Assembly: GCF_032884065.1 (NCBI RefSeq) | Contig: NC_088865.1 | Location: 43,657,152 to 43,721,151 of the forward strand | From: Artemia franciscana | Taxonomy: Eukaryota > Arthropoda > Branchiopoda > Anostraca > Artemiidae | DNA length: 64,000 nucleotides | Direction of reading: 5' to 3' | In this document: positions 1-11,970 of the stretch, in pieces | How the letters are laid out: each line of letters opens with the position of its first letter | How positions within the stretch are numbered: position 1 is the stretch's first letter | Translations under genes and position numbers: made by a program | Notes under the pieces: generated by a model | Database searches by the model: none | What the model saw: only the letters and a program-made list of their open reading frames with translations | What the model was told of the DNA's origin: nothing

Positions 1-44
1 GTCTAAGATAAACAGCATATCGTTATTTACCACTGAAATGCAAT

Positions 45-640
45 CAATTCCTTAAGAATGACCCCTGAATCAAAAAGGCCGTAGAATAATTAGTTGAAAT
101 TTCTAAAAACACTTTAGCATAAAGAGCGAGGTATTACGAGGAGCTGAACTCCTAATATGCGTAATAATTTCTGTTCGTTTTAAGTTTTAATGCTGCTCCC
201 TACTTTCAGTTGAAAAAACTTTTCATATTTATTTTTTATTGTTTTTTTTAAATAATGCTAGAAAATTCGGCGCCCCTTCATTGAAATTCTCTTCCCTCTT
301 GACAAATTCCTCCATGGAAAGATTCTACCACGTACCCCCACCTCCTCAACTTCTCCCCCCTCCCCAAACCAAAAAAATCCCCCTGAAAACGTATGTGCAT
401 TTCCCAATAGCCATTACTATATGTAAACACTGGTCAAAGTTTGTAACTTGTAGCCCCTCACACGAAGACTGTCGTGGAGTAAGTCGTTAATGTCAGTCGT
501 TTTAATGTCACTCCTTACTTTCAGTAAAAAAAACTTGTTTTTTTAAATTTAATTTCTGAATATTTTTGATAAAGGTTTTGATTTTGGGTCACCGCACATG
601 AATAATTGCCGTTAGAAATATCGGCTATTTCACCATTATA
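45..640 (+). repeat. Family A interspersed repeat, two joined fragments
   Basis: Bases 45-490 match the middle of the full-length copy at 57804-59546 (the stretch with TTAAGAATGACCCCTGAATC, then TAAAGAGCGAGGTATT and the C-rich segment). At about 490 the match jumps back to the foldback arm and the sequence following it. The short open frame at 239-490 lies inside the repeat and is not a gene. Confidence 0.7.
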
Positions 641-974
641 ATTAATCCATCTCTCGAGGTACTTAGATTGTTTGATCTATTTAATTGCATATGTTCATTT
701 ATCTTTGCATTTCAGCATCAGTAGAGACTCAGATGTAGCCATGTTCTTTCTTTTACCGAAATCCATTATTAACCCCAACATTTTCGGACTTTTTATCTAT
801 GGTGTCGAGTAGTAGCTGCAATCGCTGATTCACTTCTTCCAGAAAACACAGTGATCTGTAGGCTTCAAAAATTTATCCCAGAATCTGAAAACTGCATTAG
901 AATGTAGTCCATAACTATAACAAACAGGATTCAGGATGGGACACATCCCTGTTTAACACCTGATATAATCTTGA
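641..974. other. Spacer, nothing recognised
   Basis: No open frame, splice-site pair or known repeat was recognised in this AT-rich stretch. Confidence 0.4.
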
Positions 975-1500
975 AGAAAGGGGAATTCCCATTTTCTGTT
1001 TCCAGGAGGGATTTTTCTGGTGGAGAAAGGGGTCCAGGGAGAAGAGGTTACGTTGGAAAATCTTTTCATGTGGAATTTTGCATAGGGGAGGAGAATTTTC
1101 CATGAAGGAGGTGCCGCTTTTCCAAGCATTACTAAAAAAAACTGTCAGAAATTGAATAAAAAGCATGTTTTTTTCAACTGAAAGTAAGGAGCAACATTAA
1201 AACTTAAAACAAACAGAAAATATTAGGTATATGAGGGGGATCGCCTCCTCTTCGCTCTTTACGCTAAAGTATTTTGGTACTTTTAAAAGAGCTATTTATT
1301 TTAATTAAACGGCCTTTGTCATTCTGGGGTCATTCATAAAGAATTGGAACAAAATTCGAACTTTAGCGTAAAGAGCGAGATATTGACGATGGGGCAAACT
1401 CCCCTCACATACGTAATAATTTATGTCCATTTCAAGTTTTAATGTTGCTCCTTACTTTCAGCTAAAAAAACTTGTTTTTTTAATTTAATTTCTAATCAAT
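975..1500. repeat. Family A foldback copy
   Basis: The left part (975-1165) is in reverse orientation relative to other copies. Arms at about 1175-1275 and 1365-1470 are inverted repeats (AACTGAAAGTAAGGAGC against GCTCCTTACTTTCAGCT). The loop contains the AAACGGCC...GGGGTCATTC segment in the orientation opposite to that of the copy at 57804-59546. Confidence 0.65.
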
Positions 1501-1646
1501 TGTACTAACGACCAAAGTTAAAACTGGCAATTTATCATATTACCAAGCCACCAGAGGGCAGCACAGCTGCGCACAATTTTTTCCAAACGGAATCCAAATA
1601 TCACCAAGAAGTGAAAATAATTTTTTTAAAGAGCTCTGAAAAAGTT

Positions 1647-1842
1647 GATGCCAGCTTTGCCTGTCACAGAGACTATCTGTCTTGGGTTTACTCTAATTAG
1701 CCCTGGATCTTAAGTCTTTAATCAATTCTACCAGGTTCATGTTTAGATTATTAAGTTGGTGGAAGTGATGAAAGTCTTGAGAGACAGGGCTAGTTGGAGT
1801 AAAGCAACGACAGATAATCTCTGTGAGAGGCAAAGCTGGAAT
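1647..1842. repeat. Small foldback / MITE-like element
   Basis: Arms of about 70 bp (1649-1720 and 1768-1840) are inverted repeats at roughly 80 percent identity: one side reads CCAGCTTTGCCTGTCACAGA and the other ends GAGAGGCAAAGCTGG. No coding capacity. The rest of 1501-2240 shows nothing recognisable. Confidence 0.6.
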
Positions 1843-2239
1843 AACTCTTCACTCTCCTTCTCATTTGCCAAAGCTTGATTGCCAAAAAGTAAATCTTCAG
1901 CTACCTATTCATAACTACAAATATTGGCCAAAACGGTTCCAACAAAAAGCTTTGTTCTTTATTTCCGTTTTTTAATCCTGGACTTAAATATGCTTTTCTT
2001 CATTTTTAAAACAGAGACAGAAAGTTTCTAAAAAACAAAAAATCCCACAAGTAAGAGTTGCATCAGTGCACTTCAATCCCTCCCCCTCTTAAAAATACTA
2101 GGTTATTATTACTTTTCTTAGAAAAGTTCTTTTTGATAATGTGTTTTTAAACTTACCTCAAACAAAAGCCTGAAACATTGCGAAAAATATTTTTTTTCAC
2201 AAAAGAATGCATAATCGAAGCTTGACCCGGACTCAAAAG

Positions 2240-3565
2240 TGACTCTGGAGTAAAGAAAACGACTAAAGCGATTATGCCCTCCCTTGCTTTATGCTAAAGT
2301 ATTTTTAGTAATTTCAAAACAGCTATTTGTTCTAATTGAACGACCGTTTTGATTCAGGGGTCATTCTTAAAGAATTGGAACAAAATTCAAACTTTTGTGT
2401 AAAGAGCGAGGTATTGACGAGGGAGCGAACCCCCCTTTAAATATGTAATAAGAAAATACAAATATAGAAGTTCGTTACGTAAGTTAATTTGTAAGTTACG
2501 TATATTTTTTACTTATGAAAACGTTCGTAAAAATTAAAAGTTATAGTTGCCTTTTTAAGTAATCAAAAAATTGGAGGGCAACTAGGCCTCCTCTCACGCT
2601 CCTTTTTTCTCAAAATCTTCCGATTAAAACTATGAAAAAGCCATTTATTACTAGCCATTTTTTACTAATAAAAACATTTGTAAATAAATTTAAAAGTTCT
2701 AATGGCCTTTTTAGTTAACAAAAAAATGGAGTAAAAATCCCGTTTACTTCCAAATAATAATTTGAAACAATCTCATCTATACAGAACGTATAGATGGGAA
2801 ACTACTATATGTAAACAATAGGCAAAATCCATAGCCTATAGCCCTTCCCTCAGTTACTTGGGGGAGGGGTCATAAGAATTTAACACAAGAATTTAACATG
2901 AAATTTGTAATCGGCAAAGAGAAAGTAGGACAAATTTTGTACATCAGCTCTGACAAATTTCCCATGTAAAATTCCCTATTGTAAGTTCATCCCTGAAAAC
3001 GTTCGTGCCCATGGAAAATCCCCTAGAAGATACCTTTTCCCCGAAAATTTACAGTTCATAACTTAGAGGTCTTCCCCCAGGTTGTGGGGGACCATGTTAT
3101 TATCCAGGGACATATTTATTTGATCTTTCAACTATGATAAACAAAATATAAATCTCAAAATTTTGATTGAATGACACTGGGTCAAAGAGGCATAGAAGGT
3201 GCGCTAGTTGCCCTCCAATATTTTTGGTCACTAAAAAGGGGCACTATAACTTTTAATTTTCGTTTGAACGAGCCCTTTCGCAAATATGCGAGCCCTCTTA
3301 CGCGATGGTGATGGTGCGTCTTTCATTCAGGTTCCCTGACTTTTTGGGGGTGTTTCTTTCTTTTCTCAAAAATAATACAAATTTTCTCAGGCTCGTTGCT
3401 TTTGATGGGAACATTAAACTTAATGAATTTTACATAATTGACATCAGCATAAAAAGCAGACTCTGTTGATGTATATATTGTTATTAAAATCCCATTTCTT
3501 ACAGTTTCGGTTACTAATGGGCCGATTTGTTCCTTACCTACGGGTCGTTACCCTGAACTGTTTGA
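2240..3565 (+). repeat. Family A copy, diverged, with 3' terminus
   Basis: This follows the order of the full-length copies from the foldback loop to the terminus. It ends in a damaged version of the terminal hairpin followed by CTGTTTGA at 3558-3565. The foldback loop is in the opposite orientation to that of 57804-59546. No coding sequence. Confidence 0.7.
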
Positions 3566-6408
3566 CTAACCCGCCAGCGTTTTAACTGATCATCTAAACA
3601 CCTCGTAACACATATTTTGAGACCAATATTACGAGACTTCCACGACTTCAATGGATCAGTTTTATTGGAACTTAATACTCCTTATTGAAAACTGTAGAGC
3701 CTTGATAGATTCGACTGCTAGTGATGTATGCGCTGCATTGACAACTGAGACTTCACCATCTAGTACCCACAAACTAGCTTGATTGTGTTACAGCAGAAGA
3801 ACGGGGACTCTCACGGCACTTGCATCTATTGATACAGATTCAGTAGTCAGAACGGTCAAATCCATATCTCTCTTTATTGTACTCTCAGCTTGGAGAAGAT
3901 AGTCAGTGGAAATTTACGTTTTCGTGAACGACGATCCAAATATGTGGCAATCCTGACGGATGTGATCTGAGCAAGCCTATAAGCTCAAAAGGTATTTTAT
4001 ATAGCCAATTCCTTTGGAAGTCCTCAGTAACATTTGAAAGTCCACTCTCATTAAACGCATTTTGAATTTGAGAACTAGCTATGCCAATTTATCGATACAG
4101 GTATGTATGCTGTGTCTCAGCATGCATGAGTTAATGGATTAAACAGGTCATTGTTCTTCTTCTCGACAATTTTCAGAATAATTTTCTTTGTTAGATATTT
4201 TCTGCAGGACTTTCACCGATAGATAGCAGAAAAGGTTGAAAATTGTCAAATATTTTCAAATACCGTTTTCGATATCGATATTTATGTTTTGATATTTGAC
4301 ATCGATATGTTTTGATATATCGATATTTGAATATCGATGTTGAATATCGCCCAACACTAGTAAGTGTAGTAATGTGTTTTTACTCGTGGCTCAACAGTAA
4401 AGCATCGTTAATAGGATTTTTCTAAAATCAGTTTTGACTTTTATTTATAGCTAATTAAAGGCTTTCTAAATGTTTGTCTATTTTCGCAAATTTCCAAGAC
4501 ACTGGCCTTATGTTTCTAAGCATTCCAATATTTTATTTACCGTTGAGCCAAACTTGTCTGCAAAATTTACATTAGAATTAGGAAAATAACATTGTTTAGA
4601 TAGTCTAAAAAAATAAACAGATAATTTTTATTTGTTTTGTATTGGACTAATATATCAAATATTCACAGAATAGTCAAAAGTCAAAACATATCATTTTGTT
4701 GGTTTTCAGTGAGTTGGAAATGTAACCATACCGCGAGTTATTAAGAGTTATATAAGTTATTAAGAGGATAATCTTGCCATAAAATGTCCAAGATGTCATA
4801 TTTCACTTCCTGTATCTATACTGTTGGCTTTATCCTACATCACTCAGAGCAGTGTGGCTGTGTAAAATAGTATTATAGTTGAATGTATTAAAATGATTGG
4901 CTCTTATTTGGTTCTTCAAGAGGTGAGGAAATTCAAAGGGACTTTCTTAAATTTTGAAAATGACAGAAACGAAATTTAAGGCAACGGACAAAGAAATGAA
5001 AAATATAGCTTATCCACAAGTTCTGAACAACACAGCTGCCAACATACTTCGACATAGAAAATTCATTAAAAAAGCTAGTTTTTTTATTTAATTACTCTTT
5101 TATTATATTCAGGGTTACTCTAAATGTGAGGCCAATACCACTCCTTCTATCTCACGTTATAAAAATGGAAGTTTTACTTTCGCATAACAATGACTTTTAG
5201 ATATAGCTCACTGGTCTATTTGTTTACCATTTTTTCCCCTTTCTTCTATGTAGTTCAGAAGGCTCACTGTAAGCTAGACTATTTGGGTATAAAAAGCACT
5301 TTTTGAGGCTCCCCTGTCCCTGATCACAGACAGAATTTCTCATCCTCTTCCATAATACCTCATGTGCAACTATACACCATTATGCATAATTTTATATAAC
5401 CTGAAATACATAGACTCAGCTAAATGTATCTTTAAAATAATTTTCTTTACTAACTATTTGTTTCTTGTGTCTTCCATGTATCTTTAAGATCGAATGACCC
5501 AGTTCACAGCATTGTGGCATCTGAAACTCAATACAACAGGTTAACGGTAATTCTAATTTGATTAACCGGCTCAAAATTTTCAATCGATAGCATTTTGACC
5601 GTCTTCGGGTTGAAATTGTTGTTTATTCAACAAAATGGCAGAATAGCTTATTTTCCTGCCGCATCATCCACGATCCCCTTTGCTTCCATTTCAAGAGAAA
5701 CTAAAGCCTTCAATCTTTATTTGAACGGTCGCCATCTTGACTTTCTAGGGCCATTATATTGATACAATCACCCAAAAGGAAAGATTAAAACCAATAAACA
5801 CCCATCCGTGGCCTTTTTTCTCTAAAAGATAACCTTTTTTTAACTATTATAGATGAATGCTCCAAAAATTTGCATTGGGTTCTCTGAGTCTAATGGTATA
5901 ATCAAAATCGGTATAAGTCTTCTTTCTTTCTTTTTTTTTTATTTTTTATTTTTTCAAAATCTAGGTGAATCTCATCAACCTTATAACTTTACCTCAAACT
6001 GCTTATCTTTTACCATAAAAAGTCAGTTTTTTTATAAAACTAATTTTTATGTATTTAGATTTCGGTTACAATTAGTGTATTAGTTTACACAATTAGTTAG
6101 ATTAGCCTCTCCTTTAGTTTTCTTATGTAACAAACTATTCGAGTAACTTTTATTTTTGGACTTTCTAAAGACCTTAAGATTTTAATTTGAAACTGTATGT
6201 TCAAAGATACCAATGCATTAATTCTAAGTAATATAAAAATTTAGCACAGTTAACCACGGCTTTTCCATAAAATGACACATAAAATCAACAGATAATAAGG
6301 TTTATTTGTGATCTTTGTTATAATATAAGACCATGATTTTGTTTGTTTTGTGTGTATCTTAACTTACCAAAGGTCATAAAGACAGGCAAAAGTGTCAACA
6401 AATTAATA
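3566..6408. other. AT-rich region without recognisable genes
   Basis: No supported coding region. Bases 4253-4350 form a short degenerate array around the self-complementary word ATATCGATAT. The open frame at 5853-6083 is low-complexity T-rich sequence and is not supported. Nothing else was recognised. Confidence 0.4.
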
Positions 6409-6536
6409 TATTTATTATTTATTTTATTTATTTTCTTTATTTCCCTCAAAAAATGAGGAGTACGCTACAATAAAATATAAAGAAAAAAACAACTGATAAC
6501 ACTTACAATCAAAACCTATCAAATATTGATCCAACA

Positions 6537-6578
<42 letters not shown>

Positions 6579-6602
6579 ACTCTAAATAGATTAGCCTATA
6601 AA

Positions 6603-7801
6603 TCATGAGGAGCCAGAACTGTTACTAAAAAACGGAAATAAATTGTGGCCTAAAAGGCTAATTTTCGCCCTATCTTCAAATGTTTTATATTTTTTCTTTA
6701 TACAGACTACAGGATCCTTCACATTAAGCTTTAAAACAATCTCAGTATTACTAAAAGAAAGGGGGAAACCAAGTAAAAATTTACAAAATTTAAAATAAGC
6801 AACTTTAATGGGCGAAAGATCAGAAGGTCTGAAATTTCGGAAGAGGAGGGACGGGAACAATACGTGAGGCAGAGCAACAGCGCTATACATACGACCAAGG
6901 ACGTCCCGACGGTAAAGACCCCGAAAACGAATTAAAAGACCAAATGCCTTGCGTAGTTTCATCTGAACATTCTGAACCAGGACTGGTTTGAAATCTCTTT
7001 TCGAAGCAGCATAAGGTAATCCCAAATAAGTGACTATTGGCGACGACTGAAAAATATCACCATTGCCGCAATCGAGAGTCGCCTTGACATTATCCTCTAA
7101 ACAATTTACAACAAAAAATTGACATTTTTCAAAACTGATAGAAAGGCCCAAACCTTTTAAACAATTAATTAAAATATTAAAATTAGAAACAAGACTAGAC
7201 TTGGACCGGCTTAGAAGGATAATGTCATCAGCATATGCAATGTAAGACAGATTTCGAGATAATGAAACAAACGAGCAGGAAAGAGAATTAAGGGCAGTAG
7301 CTAAACAAGAATTGAATATATAAGGAGAAATAATTCCTCCTTGTCTAATTCCTCTACCCACTTGAATTAATTTGGACTTAGATGAAGACGAACTCGGACA
7401 GATACGAATCTTTAAACCAGAATACCAAGAGCAAAGGACTCGTATGACAGCTAGGGGCAATCCAGCATGGATTAAAGTGAGCAGAGCGGATGCATGAGAA
7501 ATGTTATCAAAGGCCCCTTTGATATCAATCAAGAGGGCGTATAGCGGTTGACCAGAGATTCTCGCTTCTTCAATAAGTTTGCTGAAAGATCCATGGGCGT
7601 GGTCACATCCCAAACCTCTCTTGAAACCAACTTGATTAGAACCAACGTCGAGAATTTCAAGAAGATCCTTCAAACACAACTCAAACAATTTCCCAATCAT
7701 AGAACCCCTAGTAATTGGCCTCCAGGAACTACAAGATGACAAGTCTTTTTTCCCGCTCTTAGGAATAGGCGTAACTATGCCAATATAGAATGACGATGGT
7801 A
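6603..7801 (-). pseudogene. LINE reverse transcriptase domain
   Basis: The uninterrupted frame 7742-6603 (379 codons) starts in RT motif 1 and 2 sequence (WRPIT, then GFKRGLGCDHA). It has LLIDIKGAFD (motif A, residues 70-79), GIRQGG (131-136) and the catalytic YADD (170-173). The same frame continues upstream to about 7801 with IVTPIPKSGKKDLSS. It copies element RNA at the target site in active LINEs. It is intact here, but it belongs to an element already broken upstream. Confidence 0.88.
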
Positions 7802-8322
7802 CTAAACCAGTAGTAAGTAAAAGGTTGAAAATGCCAGTAGAGTAATAAGAAAAGAAGAAGGAGCAAGTTTGAGGTGATTAGCAAATAAGCCATCATGATC
7901 CTTAGCCGACTGCGCCTTTAACGTTTTGATTGCTCCACGTAACATATCCTCAGAAATCCTGTAATCAGTTGAAAAATTCTTCAACCTTTCATCTAATTGC
8001 AACACAACACTGTTAGAATCGTACAAAGTCGACAACTTAGAAAAATAATTTTCCCACTCTTTTAGCGATGGTGTGGAATTAGTATCAGGCATGTTAATCC
8101 GCCTATTGCCTCGGAAAACATTCCAAGGAGATTCTTGTCCTTGTCGTTATCAATGTTTGAAGAAGCTTCTTCTATGACCAGGTTATTATGACGACGGAGC
8201 TCTGCTTGGAATTCAGCCTTTCTCTTTCTCATTAGCAAAAAAACTGGATGCGACTCTCTTGGCTTACCGAGGGCCCGCCATTCCCAATGCGCTTGTTTAG
8301 CCGCCTTATTAGAATTTACCAA
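7802..8322 (-). pseudogene. LINE linker between endonuclease and reverse transcriptase, frameshifted
   Basis: Two overlapping frames, 8322-8062 and 8092-7802, carry the usual linker features: a basic stretch (LMRKRKAEFQAELRRH) and the pre-RT motif LKAQSAKDHDGLFANHLK. A further frame change near 7860 connects to IGIVTPIPKSGKKD just upstream of 7742. This is one original frame broken by small indels. Confidence 0.7.
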
Positions 8323-8337
8323 AAAAGGATTGAGGCT

Positions 8338-9231
8338 TCAAAAAGGTTTCTGCGCGCCCAATCTTATCCTATTAGTAGGAAAAACTGCCGCAGCATCATA
8401 CTTTAAGCAATGGATTAATTCAAAATAAAGACAATTAATAGTCAAAGAGGGATTACTATCCATTGAATCCAAACTATCAGGGATATAGACTTTATCAATT
8501 AAAGTCCCAACTCTTTCTTGGTAAAGCGGTCCAAAATTTGGATTCCAATCAACCCGATCAAAAAATTTAGGAAGCTTATTACCAGAAAAACGAACTGGGG
8601 AAGGACGAGAAGCCAAAGGGGGTATAAGGAACTGAAGCGGCATGCGGTCACTAACGGGGAAATCTTCGATTACAGTAACCACAGGCAAAGGATCAATTGG
8701 GTTAGAAGAAAAAACATGATCAATATTAGTTGTACTACCACTCCAATGAATATAAGTAAAATCCTGGGACTTCGGTAAAACAGAAAAATTAGGAAGACAA
8801 GAAGATAAAATTGTATCCCTTTCATTTGCTATATTTGGATCACAGTTAAAATCACCTAAAATATAAGTACGCAAATTTGACTGTAAACTAGAGACAAAAC
8901 GACTAAGATTAAAACAGCATTGAGTAAACGCATCAAAAGAAATATCATCATGGTAATCAGTCGGAAAATAACAATTAATTAAAACTACGTTTGAAAAACT
9001 ACAAGCTGAAAAATTTGTATCAATTGCTAGAATAGCTGCATTAAGAGACTTGGGTAAAATAGTAGCTAAACCACCGGAGGGTCGTCCACCAGTCGGTGTA
9101 GCGGGAACAGCAAAAATGTCATGCTCAGTAGACAGACTAGAAAGCAGATTCAACGAATGATCAAGGAGGTGGTGTTCCTGAAGACATAATAACGATGATT
9201 TTTCATTCAAAAAACTATGAAGTACAGCTAA
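8338..9231 (-). pseudogene. LINE endonuclease domain fragment (exonuclease-endonuclease-phosphatase fold)
   Basis: About 300 residues with LCLQEHH near the start (the catalytic Glu motif), GDFNCD about 110 residues later, and TNIDHVF (the NxDH-type motif). The final SDH motif reads SDRMPL here, so the catalytic His is Arg (codon CGC at about 8645). This nicks target DNA in active elements. The domain lacks its first 30-60 residues because the element is 5'-truncated near 9231. Confidence 0.8.
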
Positions 9232-10339
9232 ATTTTAAAAAAGATGAGTATTTAAAGAAACTGTTTGGGAAAAATGTTTTCAATTGAAGATTATTTTTGA
9301 AATTTTTATAAAATTATTTTGAAAATTTCAATTTTTTATCAACGAGTGAGTAGTTTGTAATTTGACGAGAAATTTGAAGAATTAAAAAAGAGCCTTAAAC
9401 CCCTCCAAAATACGACAAATCGCAAGTAACGGTATACCATTACTGAAAACCACAATTAGGAGAGTCCCCCACGTTGAAAATAAGGAAAACATATTTCAAA
9501 GAGTTTTCTCCAGGGGTGGTTGGATTGAACCAATGGCCGTAGAATATTTTGAGAGAGGTCGTTGGACTGAAGCTGCTTTTGCGGCATTTACTATAAGTTG
9601 TCCTCTTATGTGCTTTACCATGAGTCCTGCCCAGCCCATGCTTCAATCTTCTTAAGAATCTATCTCCACCCCTTTTCTCCCCAAAGGGCCCAATAAATGA
9701 TTTATCCGTTAACACGGATAAAATTACTGTTGTTTTTATTTCAAATTTGACAAGTTCCATATGTTTTACTGTTAAAACATGCGTAAAAACATATGAGCCT
9801 TAGGGTAAGGAGGTATAAGAAGGTATAGGTTCATAAATAGCTATCCACGAAATATTGGAAGTCCATCTTATTCGCCGTTTGATGCGCTAAGTATCTAAGT
9901 ATAGCCATCATTTCAGTTACAAATATCGATGGTTCAGTCTGAATACAAAAGTTACTCTGATTGTGTGAATAAAACATAACTTACTGAAAAAAATCGTTTT
10001 GCACATAACTTTTTATAAAACTTGAAGGAAGCTGTTGAGTTAGTTGAATGAAAATTCAGAGATATTCAGGAATTGAAATTTAAACTAACTCTAGAAAGTT
10101 TCGTTCGTATAAAAGGAACTTTGTCTGAAAAGCCATTGTTTAAACAAGGGTAGGATGCTCTACGCTTCGGGGCTTTGTTTCTTTTTACTTGTTTTTGTAA
10201 ATTATGTCTGTTTGTTGCCAATTTGACCAATTCTTGACCCTCAGGTATATGTGCAAAATATCTTAACCCGAACTTCCCTCCAATGACAAAACGAAGAAAT
10301 AAGTTTAGGCAGACAAATGGGTCTGTAACCGGTATTAGA
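9232..10339. other. Spacer, nothing recognised
   Basis: The - strand open frame at 9440-9760 (106 codons) resembles no family I know and lacks gene context. No other signal. Confidence 0.4.
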
Positions 10340-11970
10340 TAAAAAAAAAATCAACTGAAAATAAGAGGCAACACTAAACCTCAAAAGGAATAGAAGTTAT
10401 TCCCTATATAAAAGGGTTGCCCTCCTCCTTAATAACTTGCTCTTCACACCAAAGTTTTTGGAACTTTTAAAAAAGCTTCCTACTCTAATAAAACGGCCCT
10501 TGTGTTTCAGGAATTGTTCTTAAGAAACTGGGACAAACATCCAATCTTTAGTGTAAAAAGCTAAGAGCATTGAAGAGGTGGACATTCCCTTCATATACGT
10601 AATATTTTTCATTGGGTTTTAGTTTTAATGTTGCTCCTTACTTTCAGTTGAGAAAACTGTTTTTTGATCGCTTTCCAAATACTACCAATAAATCTGGCTC
10701 GCCCTATATGGAAAAATCCTACCCTTACAAAAAGTTTCTCCGTGGAAAGCTCCTCCCACGAAAAATACTCCCCAGCCCCTTAAAATTTCTTCCACCCAAT
10801 TCTATCCTCGCTGAAATCCCCCTCTGTAAAATTTCTGGCAGGTGATTTCTGGCAGGTGATTCATCAAGGGATGTTCTTGAGAGCGCTGAGTCTTTTTCTA
10901 GGCATCGTCCAAGAGTAACCTTCTTTCGTCCGTGCCATCGAACTCCTGGAGCAGTTCAACACCAAACATCATGAGGCAGGCGATTGCTGCCCATTCTAAC
11001 CTCGGATGTTTCATATCGCCACCGACTGCTTATGACTATATCAATAACGAGTGACTATTTAGTCATCTCTGTAATGAATGAGTTGGTAATTTTTTCTGTC
11101 AGTTGATTCCGAGAATCCATCGAAGACAATTATTTCAAAATTTTGAATTCTTTTGTCTAGCTATTTAGTCTGCACCCAGCCTTCAGAACAAAACATTAAT
11201 ACTGACAGGACATTACTAATGAAGAGCCTCAATTTCAGCTTCAAATAGAAAGTGGCACTTCTCCAAACGTTTCTTAACTTATAAAAGGCACTTCCTGTGC
11301 ACGCGATATGAGTGCCAATTTCATGCTCAGGGCTTCCATCGGTCCTCACTAGACTCGAAAGACATCTAAACATCTCTGCCTCTTCAGTTTCCTTTGCTTT
11401 ATCTGTCAGCGGCTATGACGGTTGTTTATTCAAATTCTGTCAAATCCCCACAGCGTAAAATATCTCCTGGACCGTCAACCCCAGAAATTTCCGTCCCCAC
11501 GGAAAATTGTCACCCTGTGAACCCACTTCAAGTACAAAATTTCCAGCCCTCCCGAAGAATATCTTTATATTCCCAATAAAAAATATTATGCATAAACAAT
11601 GGGCAAATTTTATAACTTAGACCTATCCTTAGGGGCTGCAAGGGGGATTATTGTCCGAAGACATAGTTTTGGGATCTTTCAACTATGCCAAACCAAATGA
11701 CGATCTAAAAATTTTGATCGAACCATCTTTGGGCAAAAGAGGACATGACATGAGATCCTAATTTTGGGAGGCGTTTCTCCTCTTTTTTGAAAATCTGGCA
11801 AATATTCTCAGGCTTGGAGTCTTTTTGGGAAACACTAGGCTTAACGAATCTTATACATTTGGAATCAGCATAATAAGCCAATCTTTTTGATATATCTATT
11901 AATATCAAAATTCCATTTTTTAGAATTCGGTTACTACTGAGCCATGTTGCTCCTCATTAACGGTTCGTTT
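10340..11970 (+). repeat. Family A copy, diverged
   Basis: It begins with AACTGAAAATAAGAGGCAAC, the foldback arm, and runs through the C-rich segment near 10700-10840. It ends at about 11970 in GGTTCGTTTGA, a terminus that has lost half of the hairpin. Bases 10850-11400 are unrelated inserted sequence. No coding capacity. Confidence 0.6.

Larger units (their letters stand above)
6409..9231 (-). mobile_element. APE-type non-LTR retrotransposon (LINE), 5'-truncated and broken
   Basis: Reading on the - strand, an endonuclease part (9231-8338), a linker in two shifted frames (8322-7802) and a reverse transcriptase part (7742-6603) follow in the order of an I/Jockey/CR1-type ORF2. The 3' UTR ends near 6409 in an A-rich tail built of ATAAA-like units. 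The 5' end is cut inside the endonuclease domain, as is usual for LINE insertions. An internal 37-nt homopolymer (T on the element's strand, 6540-6577) lies in the 3' UTR. Clade is uncertain. At least two or three frame changes make it inactive. Confidence 0.85.

Noticed and set aside
9440..9760. 106-codon - strand frame
   Set aside because: No recognisable domain, and it lies in repeat-rich spacer. It is consistent with a chance frame.
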